From the NCBI GenBank assembly GCA_031180825.1, contig JAPSLM010000005.1, positions 62,001-126,000 on the forward strand: DNA of 64,000 nt, written 5' to 3'. Source of the DNA: Paenibacillus sp. Its GTDB lineage: Bacteria; Bacillota; Bacilli; Paenibacillales; NBRC-103111. Every line of letters begins with the position of its first letter. Position 1 is the stretch's first letter. Under the pieces are notes generated by a model. The model saw only the letters and a list, made by a program, of their open reading frames with translations. It had not been told where the DNA came from and did no database searches. A program made the position numbers and the translations under genes. Shown here piece by piece: positions 1-7,348 of the stretch.

Positions 1-1575
1 CCCGCCGACAACAAGGCGGCGGCGCCGGCCGGAACGCAAACGCCGGCCGCATCGGCGTCGGAGCCGTGGAAAATCGGCAGCGAGCCGGTCAGCTTCACGC
101 TCTTCGGCAATTATGGCTGGTACACGATGCCTCCTTGGGGCAAAGACGTATTCTCCAAGCACATCCAGGAGCAATATAAAATCAATATTACCGCCATCAA
201 CGCCGGCGGCAACGCGGAAGCCAAGCTTAGCACGATGATCGTGAGCAAGGACCTGCCGGACGTCATCTGGGGCGACCGCGACAAGTTCGAGCGGCTGCGC
301 GAAAACGGCGTCCTCGTGCCGCTTGATCCGTATCTGGACAAATATCCGAACCTGAAAAAATGGGCGGGCGACGAAATTCTGAACATGCTGCGCTCCAAAG
401 ACGGCAAGCTGTACCTGTTCCCGAACTGGTATACGAACAAGCCGACAGGCAATGCCGGTTACGTCGTTAACAAGAAAATTTACGAAGAGCTCGGCAAGCC
501 GAAGCTGGAGACGACCGACGACCTGTATAATTACTTGAAGCTCGTCAAAGAGAAGTACCCGAACATCATTCCGTTCGAGCCCGGTCAGGCCAAGGAAGGC
601 AAAGGCGTCGACCTGCTCTACTCCGCCTTCGCGGAAAACAACCCGGCGAGCTACGCGGGAACGCTGCGCGCCTTGCCGAAAGACGGCAAGTTCACGTCGC
701 TCTTCGCCGATCCTGTGTACAAAGAGGCGATGATCTTCGTCAACAAGCTGCACCGCGAGAAGCTGATGACCCAGGACGCATTGACGCAAACCGTCGATCA
801 GGTCCGCGAAAGGCTCAATACGGGCCGTGTCGCGGTATATGCTGACATCACCGCTACGGATTACGCTTCCAAAGCGCATGCCGAGCTGACCAAGACCGAT
901 CCGAATGCCGGCTACTTCATGATCTGGCCGATCCATAAGCCGGGACTGGACAAAAACAAAATTATGGTGGCCCACTACGACCGTCTGGGCTGGAACGCCG
1001 CCGCCATTACGACGAAGGCCAAGGACCCCGAGAAAATTTTCGCTGTGCTGGACTGGATGACCAGCCCGGAAGGCATGCGTCAAATCGTATGGGGGCCGGA
1101 AGGGATGTACTGGAAAGGGCTGGATAGCGAAGGCTTGCCGAACTTGACGGACAAATTTTTCAGCGAGCCTGCGGAACGCACGAAAAATATGAACGCGACG
1201 AACGATCTGCAATTCGTCGGCAACTCGACGTACAACGACAAAATCAAGGTGAAGGCCGAGCTTTCCTTGCCGGAAGAGAAGCGCTCTTGGGAAACGAAAT
1301 ATCAGGATTCCATCACCTGGAAAACGCATATGGACCTGACGGCGATGCGCGGCATCGAGCCGCCTCAGGACAGCCCGGAAGGAATCATTCGCGAGCGCTG
1401 GACCGAACTGTACAAGAAAGTCCGCGCCCAAGCGATTCTGGCCAAAAGCGAACAAGAAGTGATTGAGATTATCGATAAAGGCGAGAAAGACGCGCAAACG
1501 CTCGGCATCGACAAGCTGAACGAGTATTTGACGAAGCGCTGGAAGGAAAATGAAGAGAAAATGAAGAAGAAATAA
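1..1575 (+). CDS. Extracellular solute-binding lipoprotein, 5' truncated
   Basis: The reading frame is open from the first base, so the start, signal peptide and lipobox lie outside the window; 524 residues are visible. The visible N-terminus is an Ala/Pro/Thr-rich linker (residues 1-25), typical of the spacer after a lipoprotein cysteine. Then comes a family 1 solute-binding fold of the LplA/LipO type common in Paenibacillus, with a conserved region around residues 60-110 (SKDLPDVIWGDRD) and the YLFPNWY stretch. It should bind an oligosaccharide outside the membrane and hand it to permeases encoded upstream. The two-component genes directly downstream suggest sugar-responsive control of this uptake system. 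An internal ATG at 127 is not the true start, because homologous sequence continues upstream of it. Substrate unknown. Confidence 0.85.
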   Translation, partial: PADNKAAAPAGTQTPAASASEPWKIGSEPVSFTLFGNYGWYTMPPWGKDVFSKHIQEQYKINITAINAGGNAEAKLSTMIVSKDLPDVIWGDRDKFERLRENGVLVPLDPYLDKYPNLKKWAGDEILNMLRSKDGKLYLFPNWYTNKPTGNAGYVVNKKIYEELGKPKLETTDDLYNYLKLVKEKYPNIIPFEPGQAKEGKGVDLLYSAFAENNPASYAGTLRALPKDGKFTSLFADPVYKEAMIFVNKLHREKLMTQDALTQTVDQVRERLNTGRVAVYADITATDYASKAHAELTKTDPNAGYFMIWPIHKPGLDKNKIMVAHYDRLGWNAAAITTKAKDPEKIFAVLDWMTSPEGMRQIVWGPEGMYWKGLDSEGLPNLTDKFFSEPAERTKNMNATNDLQFVGNSTYNDKIKVKAELSLPEEKRSWETKYQDSITWKTHMDLTAMRGIEPPQDSPEGIIRERWTELYKKVRAQAILAKSEQEVIEIIDKGEKDAQTLGIDKLNEYLTKRWKENEEKMKKK

Positions 1576-1583
1576 ATCCATGC

Positions 1584-1622
1584 GGAAAAGGCAGGGTGCG
1601 CTCTCGGCGCACCTGCTTTTCC
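1584..1622 (+). terminator. Hairpin after the solute-binding protein gene
   Basis: An imperfect inverted repeat (GGAAAAGgCAGgGTGCGC / GCGCACCTGCTTTTCC) with a TCTCG loop sits 9 bases after the stop codon. There is no long T-tract, so it may only attenuate transcription into the downstream regulator genes or protect the 3' end. Confidence 0.5.
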
Positions 1623-1658
1623 ATTTCATTCGAAGATCCAAGGCAGAGGAGGACCGAC

Positions 1659-2462
1659 ATGTACAAAGTGCTGATCGCAGACGACGAGACGCTGGATCTG
1701 GAAGGAATGAAGACGTTTATTCCCTGGGAGTCGCTCGGGATGGAGATTGTGGGCGCCGTGACGAACGGTTTTTCCGCTTGCGAGCTGATCGAGACCCAGA
1801 AGATCGATGTGCTGGTCACCGACGTTAATATGCCCAACATGTCCGGACTCGAGCTGGCGAAACGCGTGAAGGAGCGGTTCCACGACGTTCGGATCGTTTT
1901 TGTCAGCGGTTACAGAGATTTCCAGTACGTGAAGGAAGCCTTGACCCTGCAAGCTTACAGCTACGTGCTGAAACCGATGAACGAGGAGGAGCTGATTCAG
2001 TCGCTCAAGCGCATTCGGCAGGATCTGGATGACGCCCGCAAGCGCGAGCAAGCGGAGCATGAAGTCCGGCAGATGCTGTCGGGCGCCGCAAGGCCCGCCC
2101 TGTCCGCCGCTATGGATGGCAAAGCCGCGGACGGGATGGGCAAAAACGGGAAGCTGATTCAAGAAATTATCGGCATGATGCGCAGCGGACTGGATCAGCC
2201 GCTGACGCTGAAGGAAGTGGCGGACCGATTCTCGTTTTCACCGAATTACCTCGGACAAATCTTCAAAGAAGCGACGGGCCAGACGTTCCATGAATATCTT
2301 GTTGCGCTGCGCATGGAAAAAGCCGGAGAGCTGCTGCGCGATCCGAAGCTGCGCATTTACGAGGTAGCTTATCGGGTCGGTTACCGCTACATGCCTTATT
2401 TTAGCAAGCAATTCAAAGAAACGTACCGGATGACCCCGCTGGAATACCGCAATGGCCAATAG
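1659..2462 (+). CDS. YesN-type response regulator (receiver + AraC DNA-binding domain)
   Basis: 267 residues. The N-terminal receiver domain (about 1-125) has the acidic pair in MYKVLIADDE, the phospho-acceptor Asp in VLVTDVNMP and the conserved Lys in YVLKPM. A short linker leads to a C-terminal AraC-type double HTH (about 165-267: LTLKEVADRFSFSPNYLGQIF and the GYRYMPYFSKQFKETY helix). The ATG at 1659 is chosen because it begins the receiver fold and has AGAGGAGG just upstream; the frame is open further 5' but that extension is not conserved-looking. The kinase gene overlaps its 3' end by 11 bases. Known role of the family: activation of neighbouring carbohydrate-use genes. Confidence 0.9.
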   Translation: MYKVLIADDETLDLEGMKTFIPWESLGMEIVGAVTNGFSACELIETQKIDVLVTDVNMPNMSGLELAKRVKERFHDVRIVFVSGYRDFQYVKEALTLQAYSYVLKPMNEEELIQSLKRIRQDLDDARKREQAEHEVRQMLSGAARPALSAAMDGKAADGMGKNGKLIQEIIGMMRSGLDQPLTLKEVADRFSFSPNYLGQIFKEATGQTFHEYLVALRMEKAGELLRDPKLRIYEVAYRVGYRYMPYFSKQFKETYRMTPLEYRNGQ

Positions 2463-4308
2463 TCGAATCCGGTCTGCCCTCCGCCGCTTCCGGCGAAGCA
2501 ACGCTGCCGCTTCAACGCCGGAGGCGCGATACGTGCCCTTCGGGTACAAGCTCATGTTGTCCTATATGCTGCTAACCTTGGTTCATGTGCTTCTGTTCGG
2601 TTATTTGGCCAACTGGATCTTCGTGGATTCGGTCCGCAAGCAGACGAGCGAGAACGTTCAAGCGGCGCTGCGCCAAATGAAGGACAATATCGAGTACCGG
2701 ATGAAGGACACGGTGCGTCTGTCGGATATGATCTATTACGACGAAACGGTTGCTTCCCGGCTGAGAAGATTGAATGAAGGCTACTACGGGTATGAATCGG
2801 TTACGGAGTATTTGGAACCCAAGTTCGATAGCGTCATCAAGGCAACGAATCACCGCATCTGGCTCGTCGTTTACTTGCACAACGAAACCTTGCCCGAGAT
2901 CTACTCGTTTTACAACGATACGGACCCGCTGACCTATGCCGGTAAAAGCTATAACATGCTGCACCTGAAGCGGATCTCCGACAAATCGTGGTATAAGGAT
3001 TTCCCCCCGGAGCGCTACGGGGTGACCATGCAGTGGGAGCAGATCGACCGGGATGCCGAGTTCGGCAATATTTCGCTCCTTCGGCGGCTCGTGGATCCGG
3101 CTTCCTTCAACCGCCAATTGGATTTCGGGTTCATGCGGCTAACCGTCAAGCTGACCGAAATGTTCGAGACCGTCTCCCCGGACTTCGGGGAAGGCTCGTC
3201 GGTTCGGATCGAGGACGGGAAAGGACGGATTTTGTTTGAACGGGGCGCTTGGACGACCGACCGGCTTGCCGAGGCCGGGGAAAGCGATTACTTGACGATC
3301 ACCGAGCCGTTCCAAGACTTGGATTGGAGGCTGGTGGCCAGCATCCCGAAGGAATGGGTCGAGAAGGATGCGAAGAAAGTAAAGGTATTGACCGCCGTCA
3401 TCGGATCGGCGAGCTTCCTGCTCTTTCTGTGCATAGGCGGCCTCCTGTCCCGCTACTTCTCCAAGCGGGTATCTCACATTGTGAGAGTGCTTGATTCGTT
3501 TCGCCACGGCAGCTTCCATAAGCGGATACGCTTCAAGGGAAAGGACGAGTTCTCGACGATCTCGCAATCCATCAACGCGATGGCGGAGCATATCGACGGG
3601 CTGATTCAACAGGTGTACGTCGCCAGCATCAAGAAGAAAGAAGCTGAGCTGGAATCGCTGCAGGCCCAGATCAACCCGCATTTTCTGTATAATACGCTCT
3701 CCTCGATCAGCCTGTTGGCCAAGTTCGGGCAAGTCGGGCAGCTGCACCGGATGGTCAGCAATCTGGCGCTGTTCTACCGGCTTTCGTTGAATGAAGGACG
3801 CACCATTATTCCGGTGGCGAACGAGCTGGAGCAAGCGAAAGCCTATCTCGATATTCAAAAGGTGAAGTATACCGACCGTCTGGACGTTTTGTTTGAAGTT
3901 GAGCCGGAGCTGCTGCGCTACGAGATGGTCAAGCTGATTTTGCAGCCGTTTTTGGAAAACGTGCTGAAGCACGCCTGGACAGGCGACCGGGTGCATATCC
4001 GGGTTGCCGGCCGCCGGGTCGGCGACGATATCGAGTTCCGTATCATCGATGACGGTGTCGGGATGACGCCGGATACGCTGCGGCGCATCTCGCAGCTCGA
4101 TGACGGCGAAGAAGCCGGATACGGCATCCGCAACGTTCACCAACGGATCGAGCTGCATTACGGCAAGCCGTACGGCGTGAGCATCTACAGCAAGCTGGGC
4201 ATCGGGACGTCGGTGACGATCCGGCTGCCATGCGTGCCGCGGACCGCGCCATACGTATCCAGCCGGGCGGAGCTGCATGCCGGCCGCAGGCCGGAAGAGG
4301 AGGCCTGA
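2452..4308 (+). CDS. YesM-type sensor histidine kinase
   Basis: 618 residues. A first transmembrane helix (about 28-52, LMLSYMLLTLVHVLLFGYL), a large extracellular sensor region (about 55-300), a second helix (about 310-330, VIGSASFLLFLCIGGLL), HAMP, then a His_kinase domain with the phospho-acceptor His in INPHFLYNTLSS, and an HATPase domain with the N box (QPFLENVLKHAW) and the G box (IDDGVGM, GYGIRNVHQR). This is the architecture of the LytS/YesM class. The ATG at 2452 overlaps the stop of the response regulator gene, so the two are translationally coupled. The ligand is unknown; the adjacent sugar-binding protein makes a saccharide-related signal likely. Confidence 0.92.
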   Translation: MANSRIRSALRRFRRSNAAASTPEARYVPFGYKLMLSYMLLTLVHVLLFGYLANWIFVDSVRKQTSENVQAALRQMKDNIEYRMKDTVRLSDMIYYDETVASRLRRLNEGYYGYESVTEYLEPKFDSVIKATNHRIWLVVYLHNETLPEIYSFYNDTDPLTYAGKSYNMLHLKRISDKSWYKDFPPERYGVTMQWEQIDRDAEFGNISLLRRLVDPASFNRQLDFGFMRLTVKLTEMFETVSPDFGEGSSVRIEDGKGRILFERGAWTTDRLAEAGESDYLTITEPFQDLDWRLVASIPKEWVEKDAKKVKVLTAVIGSASFLLFLCIGGLLSRYFSKRVSHIVRVLDSFRHGSFHKRIRFKGKDEFSTISQSINAMAEHIDGLIQQVYVASIKKKEAELESLQAQINPHFLYNTLSSISLLAKFGQVGQLHRMVSNLALFYRLSLNEGRTIIPVANELEQAKAYLDIQKVKYTDRLDVLFEVEPELLRYEMVKLILQPFLENVLKHAWTGDRVHIRVAGRRVGDDIEFRIIDDGVGMTPDTLRRISQLDDGEEAGYGIRNVHQRIELHYGKPYGVSIYSKLGIGTSVTIRLPCVPRTAPYVSSRAELHAGRRPEEEA

Positions 4309-4403
4309 GGGCCCGTATGCAAGCCGAGCCGCCGGAGCCTGCCGATCCGGGACAAGATCGACGGGCGAAGCTCAACCATGAGCCGCTCCGCCGGGCTCGG
4401 CCA

Positions 4404-4440
4404 TTGAAATAAGCTTCCCCATACGGGAAGCTTATTTCAA
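4404..4440. terminator. Bidirectional terminator, 16-bp perfect stem
   Basis: TTGAAATAAGCTTCCC and its exact reverse complement are separated by the 5-base loop CATAC. The A-rich and T-rich arm ends serve as U-tracts on both strands. It closes the kinase transcript and, on the minus strand, overlaps the last codons and stop of the AbrB-like gene. Confidence 0.8.
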
Positions 4441-4842
4441 TTGCTTGAGTAATTGGCTGACCCAGCCCTGCGATACCCCAATCATGCTGCCCCATTCGGT
4501 TTGTGAAGCGGATGGATGCTGCTTCATTACCGCGGCCAGGCGGAGCCGCGTGTCCGTATTTCGTTTTCGCTTGGTCCCGGCCGCCATTTCTTTTCTTCGG
4601 GCTAACTCCTTTAAGCAGGTCCTGCAGATAAAACGTCCGCGAAAAAAAACAAGCCTCTCACTGGAGGAACAAAAAATACATTCCTCCGTTCGATACTTCC
4701 GGATCAGCACCTGCCTTTTTTCGTCATCGACGAAAAATTCAATGGCATCCCCAAATTCTATCCCCAAAGTTCGCTGCAGTTCAATCGGCAGATTAAGGCG
4801 GCCTAAATGGTCCACATGTCGAACAATGCCCGTTTTTTTCAT
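4432..4842 (-). CDS. AbrB-family regulator with zinc-ribbon and C-terminal HTH
   Basis: 136 residues. Residues 1-50 are an AbrB/SpoVT swapped-hairpin DNA-binding domain (GIVRHVDHLGRLNLPIEL, then GDAIEFFVDDEKRQVLI). Residues 55-80 hold two CxxC pairs (CIFC and CRTC) that could form a zinc knuckle. Residues 95-136 look like a winged or HTH segment (ASQTEWGSMIGVSQGWVSQL). Classical AbrB proteins are about 95 residues and have neither the second CxxC nor the C-terminal helix-turn-helix, so this is an extended architecture. AGGAG lies 9 bases before the ATG. The gene stands alone between the kinase operon and a sigma-factor operon; what it regulates is not evident. Confidence 0.8.
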   Translation of the reverse strand: MKKTGIVRHVDHLGRLNLPIELQRTLGIEFGDAIEFFVDDEKRQVLIRKYRTEECIFCSSSERLVFFRGRFICRTCLKELARRKEMAAGTKRKRNTDTRLRLAAVMKQHPSASQTEWGSMIGVSQGWVSQLLKQLK

Positions 4843-5176
4843 ATTCCCGAACTCCTGTAACCTAGAATAAGCTTATCCCTGCGATCCTTTCTTGGAAAAA
4901 GATGAAAATACCACCGTCAGCTTTTGAAGTCTAACTCCGTTTTAGAAAGTGAAGGAAGGGCACCAAAGCCTGTACCGTCTTCTCTCATTTTTCCTCCACG
5001 CAGCCGAAGAATCGCCGTAAATACCAAAATTTTCAATACGAGATAGAGAACTCATCCTTATAACGATCTATCCCAAGCAAATTTGACGAAAAAAATTACA
5101 GAAAAAAGAAACCTATTACATAAAATGTTCGTTTTAACAATTGTATATATAAGAGAATGGTGTTGGAGGAATATAA
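4843..5176. promoter_or_regulatory. AT-rich divergent intergenic region
   Basis: 334 bases without a gene between the AbrB-like gene and the first ECF sigma gene. The 3' part is strongly AT-rich with a TATATATAAG stretch at about 5144-5153 that could be a -10 element, followed by the GGAGG ribosome site for the sigma gene. No convincing ECF-type -35/-10 pair was found, so autoregulation of the downstream sigma factor cannot be claimed. Confidence 0.35.
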
Positions 5177-5749
5177 ATGGAGCAGTGGCTCACGTTCTTA
5201 CGTAACAATTTCCATCACCTGGACAACTCATCTCAAGAATTGATCTATCATTCTTTTCGGGAACTGATTTATCAGGACATTTACTTTCTGTTCAGGGATC
5301 ATGCCTTAGCCGAAGACGTTGTACAGGAATCTTTCTTAAAAGTAATAGAGAAAGCGCCGAAGCTGGGGAATACTTCAAATATGAAGGCTTGGCTCAAGAA
5401 AGTGGCCCGGAATACGGCTTATGACTGCTTTAAAAAAAACAAAAAATACCGTCATGTATCCGACCTGCAACTCGTTAAAGACAATGAATTCTTTTCCCCG
5501 GCCGAAGAACGTACCGTGGCCGATCAGGTAGAAGAAAAAATCCGTGACGAAATGCTTCATGAAGCCCTCAATCAGCTGAATATAAAATACCGCCACGCGT
5601 TGCTTTTATTTTACATCGAGGAAAGATCATACCGTGAAATCGCACAGGAATTACAGATATCGGAACAAGCTCTCGCTCAAATCCTGATGAGGGCCCGCAA
5701 GAAATTGTTTCATTATTTCTCAAGAAAATGGGTTGATCAAAATGAATAA
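5177..5749 (+). CDS. ECF-type RNA polymerase sigma factor
   Basis: 190 residues. Region 2 spans about 25-90 (DHALAEDVVQESFLKVIEKA, then MKAWLKKVARNTAYDCFKK) and region 4 about 125-180 (YRHALLLFYIEERSYREIAQ, helix-turn-helix ISEQALAQILMRARKKL). It directs RNA polymerase to a small stress or envelope regulon. GTTGGAGG precedes the ATG. The downstream gene overlaps its stop (ATGAATAA) and codes for a single-pass membrane protein, the usual arrangement for a sigma factor with its anti-sigma. AT-richer than the flanking genes, as is the next gene, which may reflect separate acquisition. Confidence 0.88.
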   Translation: MEQWLTFLRNNFHHLDNSSQELIYHSFRELIYQDIYFLFRDHALAEDVVQESFLKVIEKAPKLGNTSNMKAWLKKVARNTAYDCFKKNKKYRHVSDLQLVKDNEFFSPAEERTVADQVEEKIRDEMLHEALNQLNIKYRHALLLFYIEERSYREIAQELQISEQALAQILMRARKKLFHYFSRKWVDQNE

Positions 5750-6530
5750 TTTAGACCATGATGATCACAAGCTGAAGGAAGTGCTAAACCGTCACCATAC
5801 CGGCATAGAAATCCCCAATGGCGCGGCATCTTGGCAGCAAGTGCGGCTCAGGCTCACAAAGATCGGCCGCCGTAAAATGTTCGTCCGGCGCATGAAGTTA
5901 ACCGGGGCGATTATCGCCTGCTCTTTTGTCATCAGCTTTTTTTTGAATAACGATTTTCCCACATCCTACGCGAATATTGCCTCGCTGCTTAAAAAGGTTC
6001 AGGGCAATATTATCGAAATTTTTTATGAGGCTCCGCCGAATCAAAAATCCACACACGCCAAAACAACGATGCCTCCGGAAGAAAAACAGGCTGCTTCGAA
6101 TCTCTCTGCCAGCAGCTTCGCTCCCGAGAAGGCCAGCTTAGAAGAAGCCAAAAACAAAATGGCCTTCGCTCTCTTGACTCCATCCTATGTCCCTGAACAA
6201 TTCAGGCTGGATGCCGTCTTCATCACAAAGGAAACGAACGGAACGTATCAGGATGCCTACTTTGAATACCTCGACAAAGAGGGAAACTTGTTAAAAATCA
6301 GGCAGCGTAAAATCGAAGGAAAAACGGGGGCAATTAAAACGGATATTCATAGCGATTCGGGCGAATTTTTTGACGTTCTCGTAGATCAACAACCGGCAAT
6401 CTTATTCGCAGATCGTAACGGCGACATGGCGAGCTTGGAATGGTTGACGAAAGACCGGATCAAAATTTACATCTCCGGACCAATCACCAAAGAAGACATT
6501 TTGAAGATTGGAGCCTCGTTACAGGAATAG
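5742..6530 (+). CDS. Membrane anti-sigma factor, DUF4367-like
   Basis: 262 residues from the ATG at 5742; an in-frame TTG at 5733 is possible but lacks a better ribosome site. The short cytoplasmic N-terminus (about 1-50) would bind the sigma factor. One transmembrane helix follows (about 52-70, LTGAIIACSFVISFFLN). The extracytoplasmic part has a low-complexity linker and a C-terminal domain (about 130-262, ALLTPSYVPEQFRLDAVF) resembling DUF4367. The start codon overlaps the sigma gene stop, indicating coupled synthesis of equal amounts. No HxxxCxxC zinc anti-sigma motif is present in the N-terminus. Confidence 0.75.
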   Translation: MNNLDHDDHKLKEVLNRHHTGIEIPNGAASWQQVRLRLTKIGRRKMFVRRMKLTGAIIACSFVISFFLNNDFPTSYANIASLLKKVQGNIIEIFYEAPPNQKSTHAKTTMPPEEKQAASNLSASSFAPEKASLEEAKNKMAFALLTPSYVPEQFRLDAVFITKETNGTYQDAYFEYLDKEGNLLKIRQRKIEGKTGAIKTDIHSDSGEFFDVLVDQQPAILFADRNGDMASLEWLTKDRIKIYISGPITKEDILKIGASLQE

Positions 6531-6570
6531 CGAACAAGGGGGAAAGTCCCCCTGTTCGCTTCTTTTCTTT
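6530..6570. terminator. Terminator of the sigma/anti-sigma operon
   Basis: GCGAACAaGGGGGA and TCCCCCTGTTCGC pair around an AAG loop with one bulged A, followed by TTCTTTTCTTT. It begins at the stop codon of the anti-sigma gene and may also serve the convergent gene on the other strand. Confidence 0.8.
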
Positions 6571-7030
6571 AATCCGAAATGAGCAAGGTTGAGGAATAAC
6601 GAGTACCAGCTTCCTTTGTGCTACCGTATGTAATCCAATGGATCGATTTCACCCGATAATAATAGCCGGTAAAAACAGACAAATTGTCGATAGTTCTATT
6701 CACGCGTGAAGCATCGGTCGTTTCCGATTTCTCCCCTGTGTATACGTCTATCCATTCCCTTCCCGTCCAACGCTGGAGAATCAGCTGTATCCCAACGGTA
6801 TCCACTCTGCGAGTCGCTATCGTTTCCCCCCATACACTCGTGATTCCTTTTCCCCTGTAACTTAAATATGCAGAACCGTTTTCCAGGTACTTATAATTGG
6901 GGTCAAACGGGGTCATGGAAGTGACGATTTGCGGCGGCGGCGGCGTTTGAGCCGCCATCGTTTGTCCGGGTATGGCCAAGGCAAACGCAAGTACGGCCAT
7001 CATTACCGTTTTTGCGGCGAATGGTCTCAA
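6569..7030 (-). CDS. Small secreted protein of unknown function
   Basis: 153 residues, starting with TTG at 7030; AAGGGGG lies 9 bases upstream, and no ATG fits a signal peptide better. Residues 1-27 form a Sec signal peptide with an AxA-type site (GQTMAAQTPP). The mature part is short and rich in aromatic residues and Thr (LSYRGKGITSVWGE, IQLILQRWTGREW, GYYYRVKSIHW), a beta-rich pattern seen in small DUF6147-like exported proteins of Bacillales. It follows a predicted 49-residue gene on the same strand by 49 bases. Function unknown. Confidence 0.75.
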   Translation of the reverse strand: MRPFAAKTVMMAVLAFALAIPGQTMAAQTPPPPQIVTSMTPFDPNYKYLENGSAYLSYRGKGITSVWGETIATRRVDTVGIQLILQRWTGREWIDVYTGEKSETTDASRVNRTIDNLSVFTGYYYRVKSIHWITYGSTKEAGTRYSSTLLISD

Positions 7031-7079
7031 ATTTGATTCCCCCTTAAAATCGGATCATTATCCTTAACGCTTTACCCAT

Positions 7080-7229
7080 TTAAAATCTAACGTTTGTGCG
7101 AGAAAATTTCGTCGTGCCCAATCGCCCGACTTCCGTCAAACCCGATAAGTCCGCCTTTTCAAGGAACAATTCTTGAATCTCCTTCGAATCCTCACATGTG
7201 ATCCTTCCTCCTTTCAGACGTATAAACAC
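7080..7229 (-). CDS. Predicted small protein, 49 residues
   Basis: Starting at GTG 7229, after GAGGAG, the frame gives a protein beginning MFIRLKGGRITCEDSKEI and ending with a basic, Thr/Asn-rich tail (TKFSRTNVRF). The charge and hydrophobic patterning (EIQELFLEKADLSGL) looks like coding sequence rather than chance. The spacing from GAGGAG to GTG is short (3 bases). A much stronger site, AAAGGAGG at 7207-7214, lies inside the frame and precedes an ATC codon at 7200-7202, so a shorter product is possible. It is followed by the secreted-protein gene, probably in one transcript. No function can be named. Confidence 0.45.
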   Translation of the reverse strand: MFIRLKGGRITCEDSKEIQELFLEKADLSGLTEVGRLGTTKFSRTNVRF

Positions 7230-7310
7230 TTTCTCCTCAATTATAGCATGTATAATGTTTCAATTTTGATAAATTTATCCAAAATTTTCCGAACGCATGA
7301 ACATATTTAA
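7230..7310 (-). promoter_or_regulatory. AT-rich upstream region
   Basis: AT-rich DNA between the predicted small gene and the terminator of the DUF4179 gene. On the minus strand it reads ATTATACATGCTATAATTG, with a perfect TATAAT near 7243. No -35 box at 16-18 bases is convincing, so only a possible promoter is noted. Confidence 0.3.
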
Positions 7311-7311
7311 A

Positions 7312-7343
7312 AGCCCGCTCCCGGTCGAAACCGGAGGCGAGCT
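7312..7343 (-). terminator. Terminator of the second sigma/anti-sigma operon
   Basis: On the minus strand a 14-bp stem with one mismatch (AGCTCGCCTCCGGT / ACCGGGAGCGGGCT) around a TTCG-containing loop is followed by TTTTAAAT. It lies immediately after the stop codon at 7349. Confidence 0.75.
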
Positions 7344-7348
7344 ATTGT

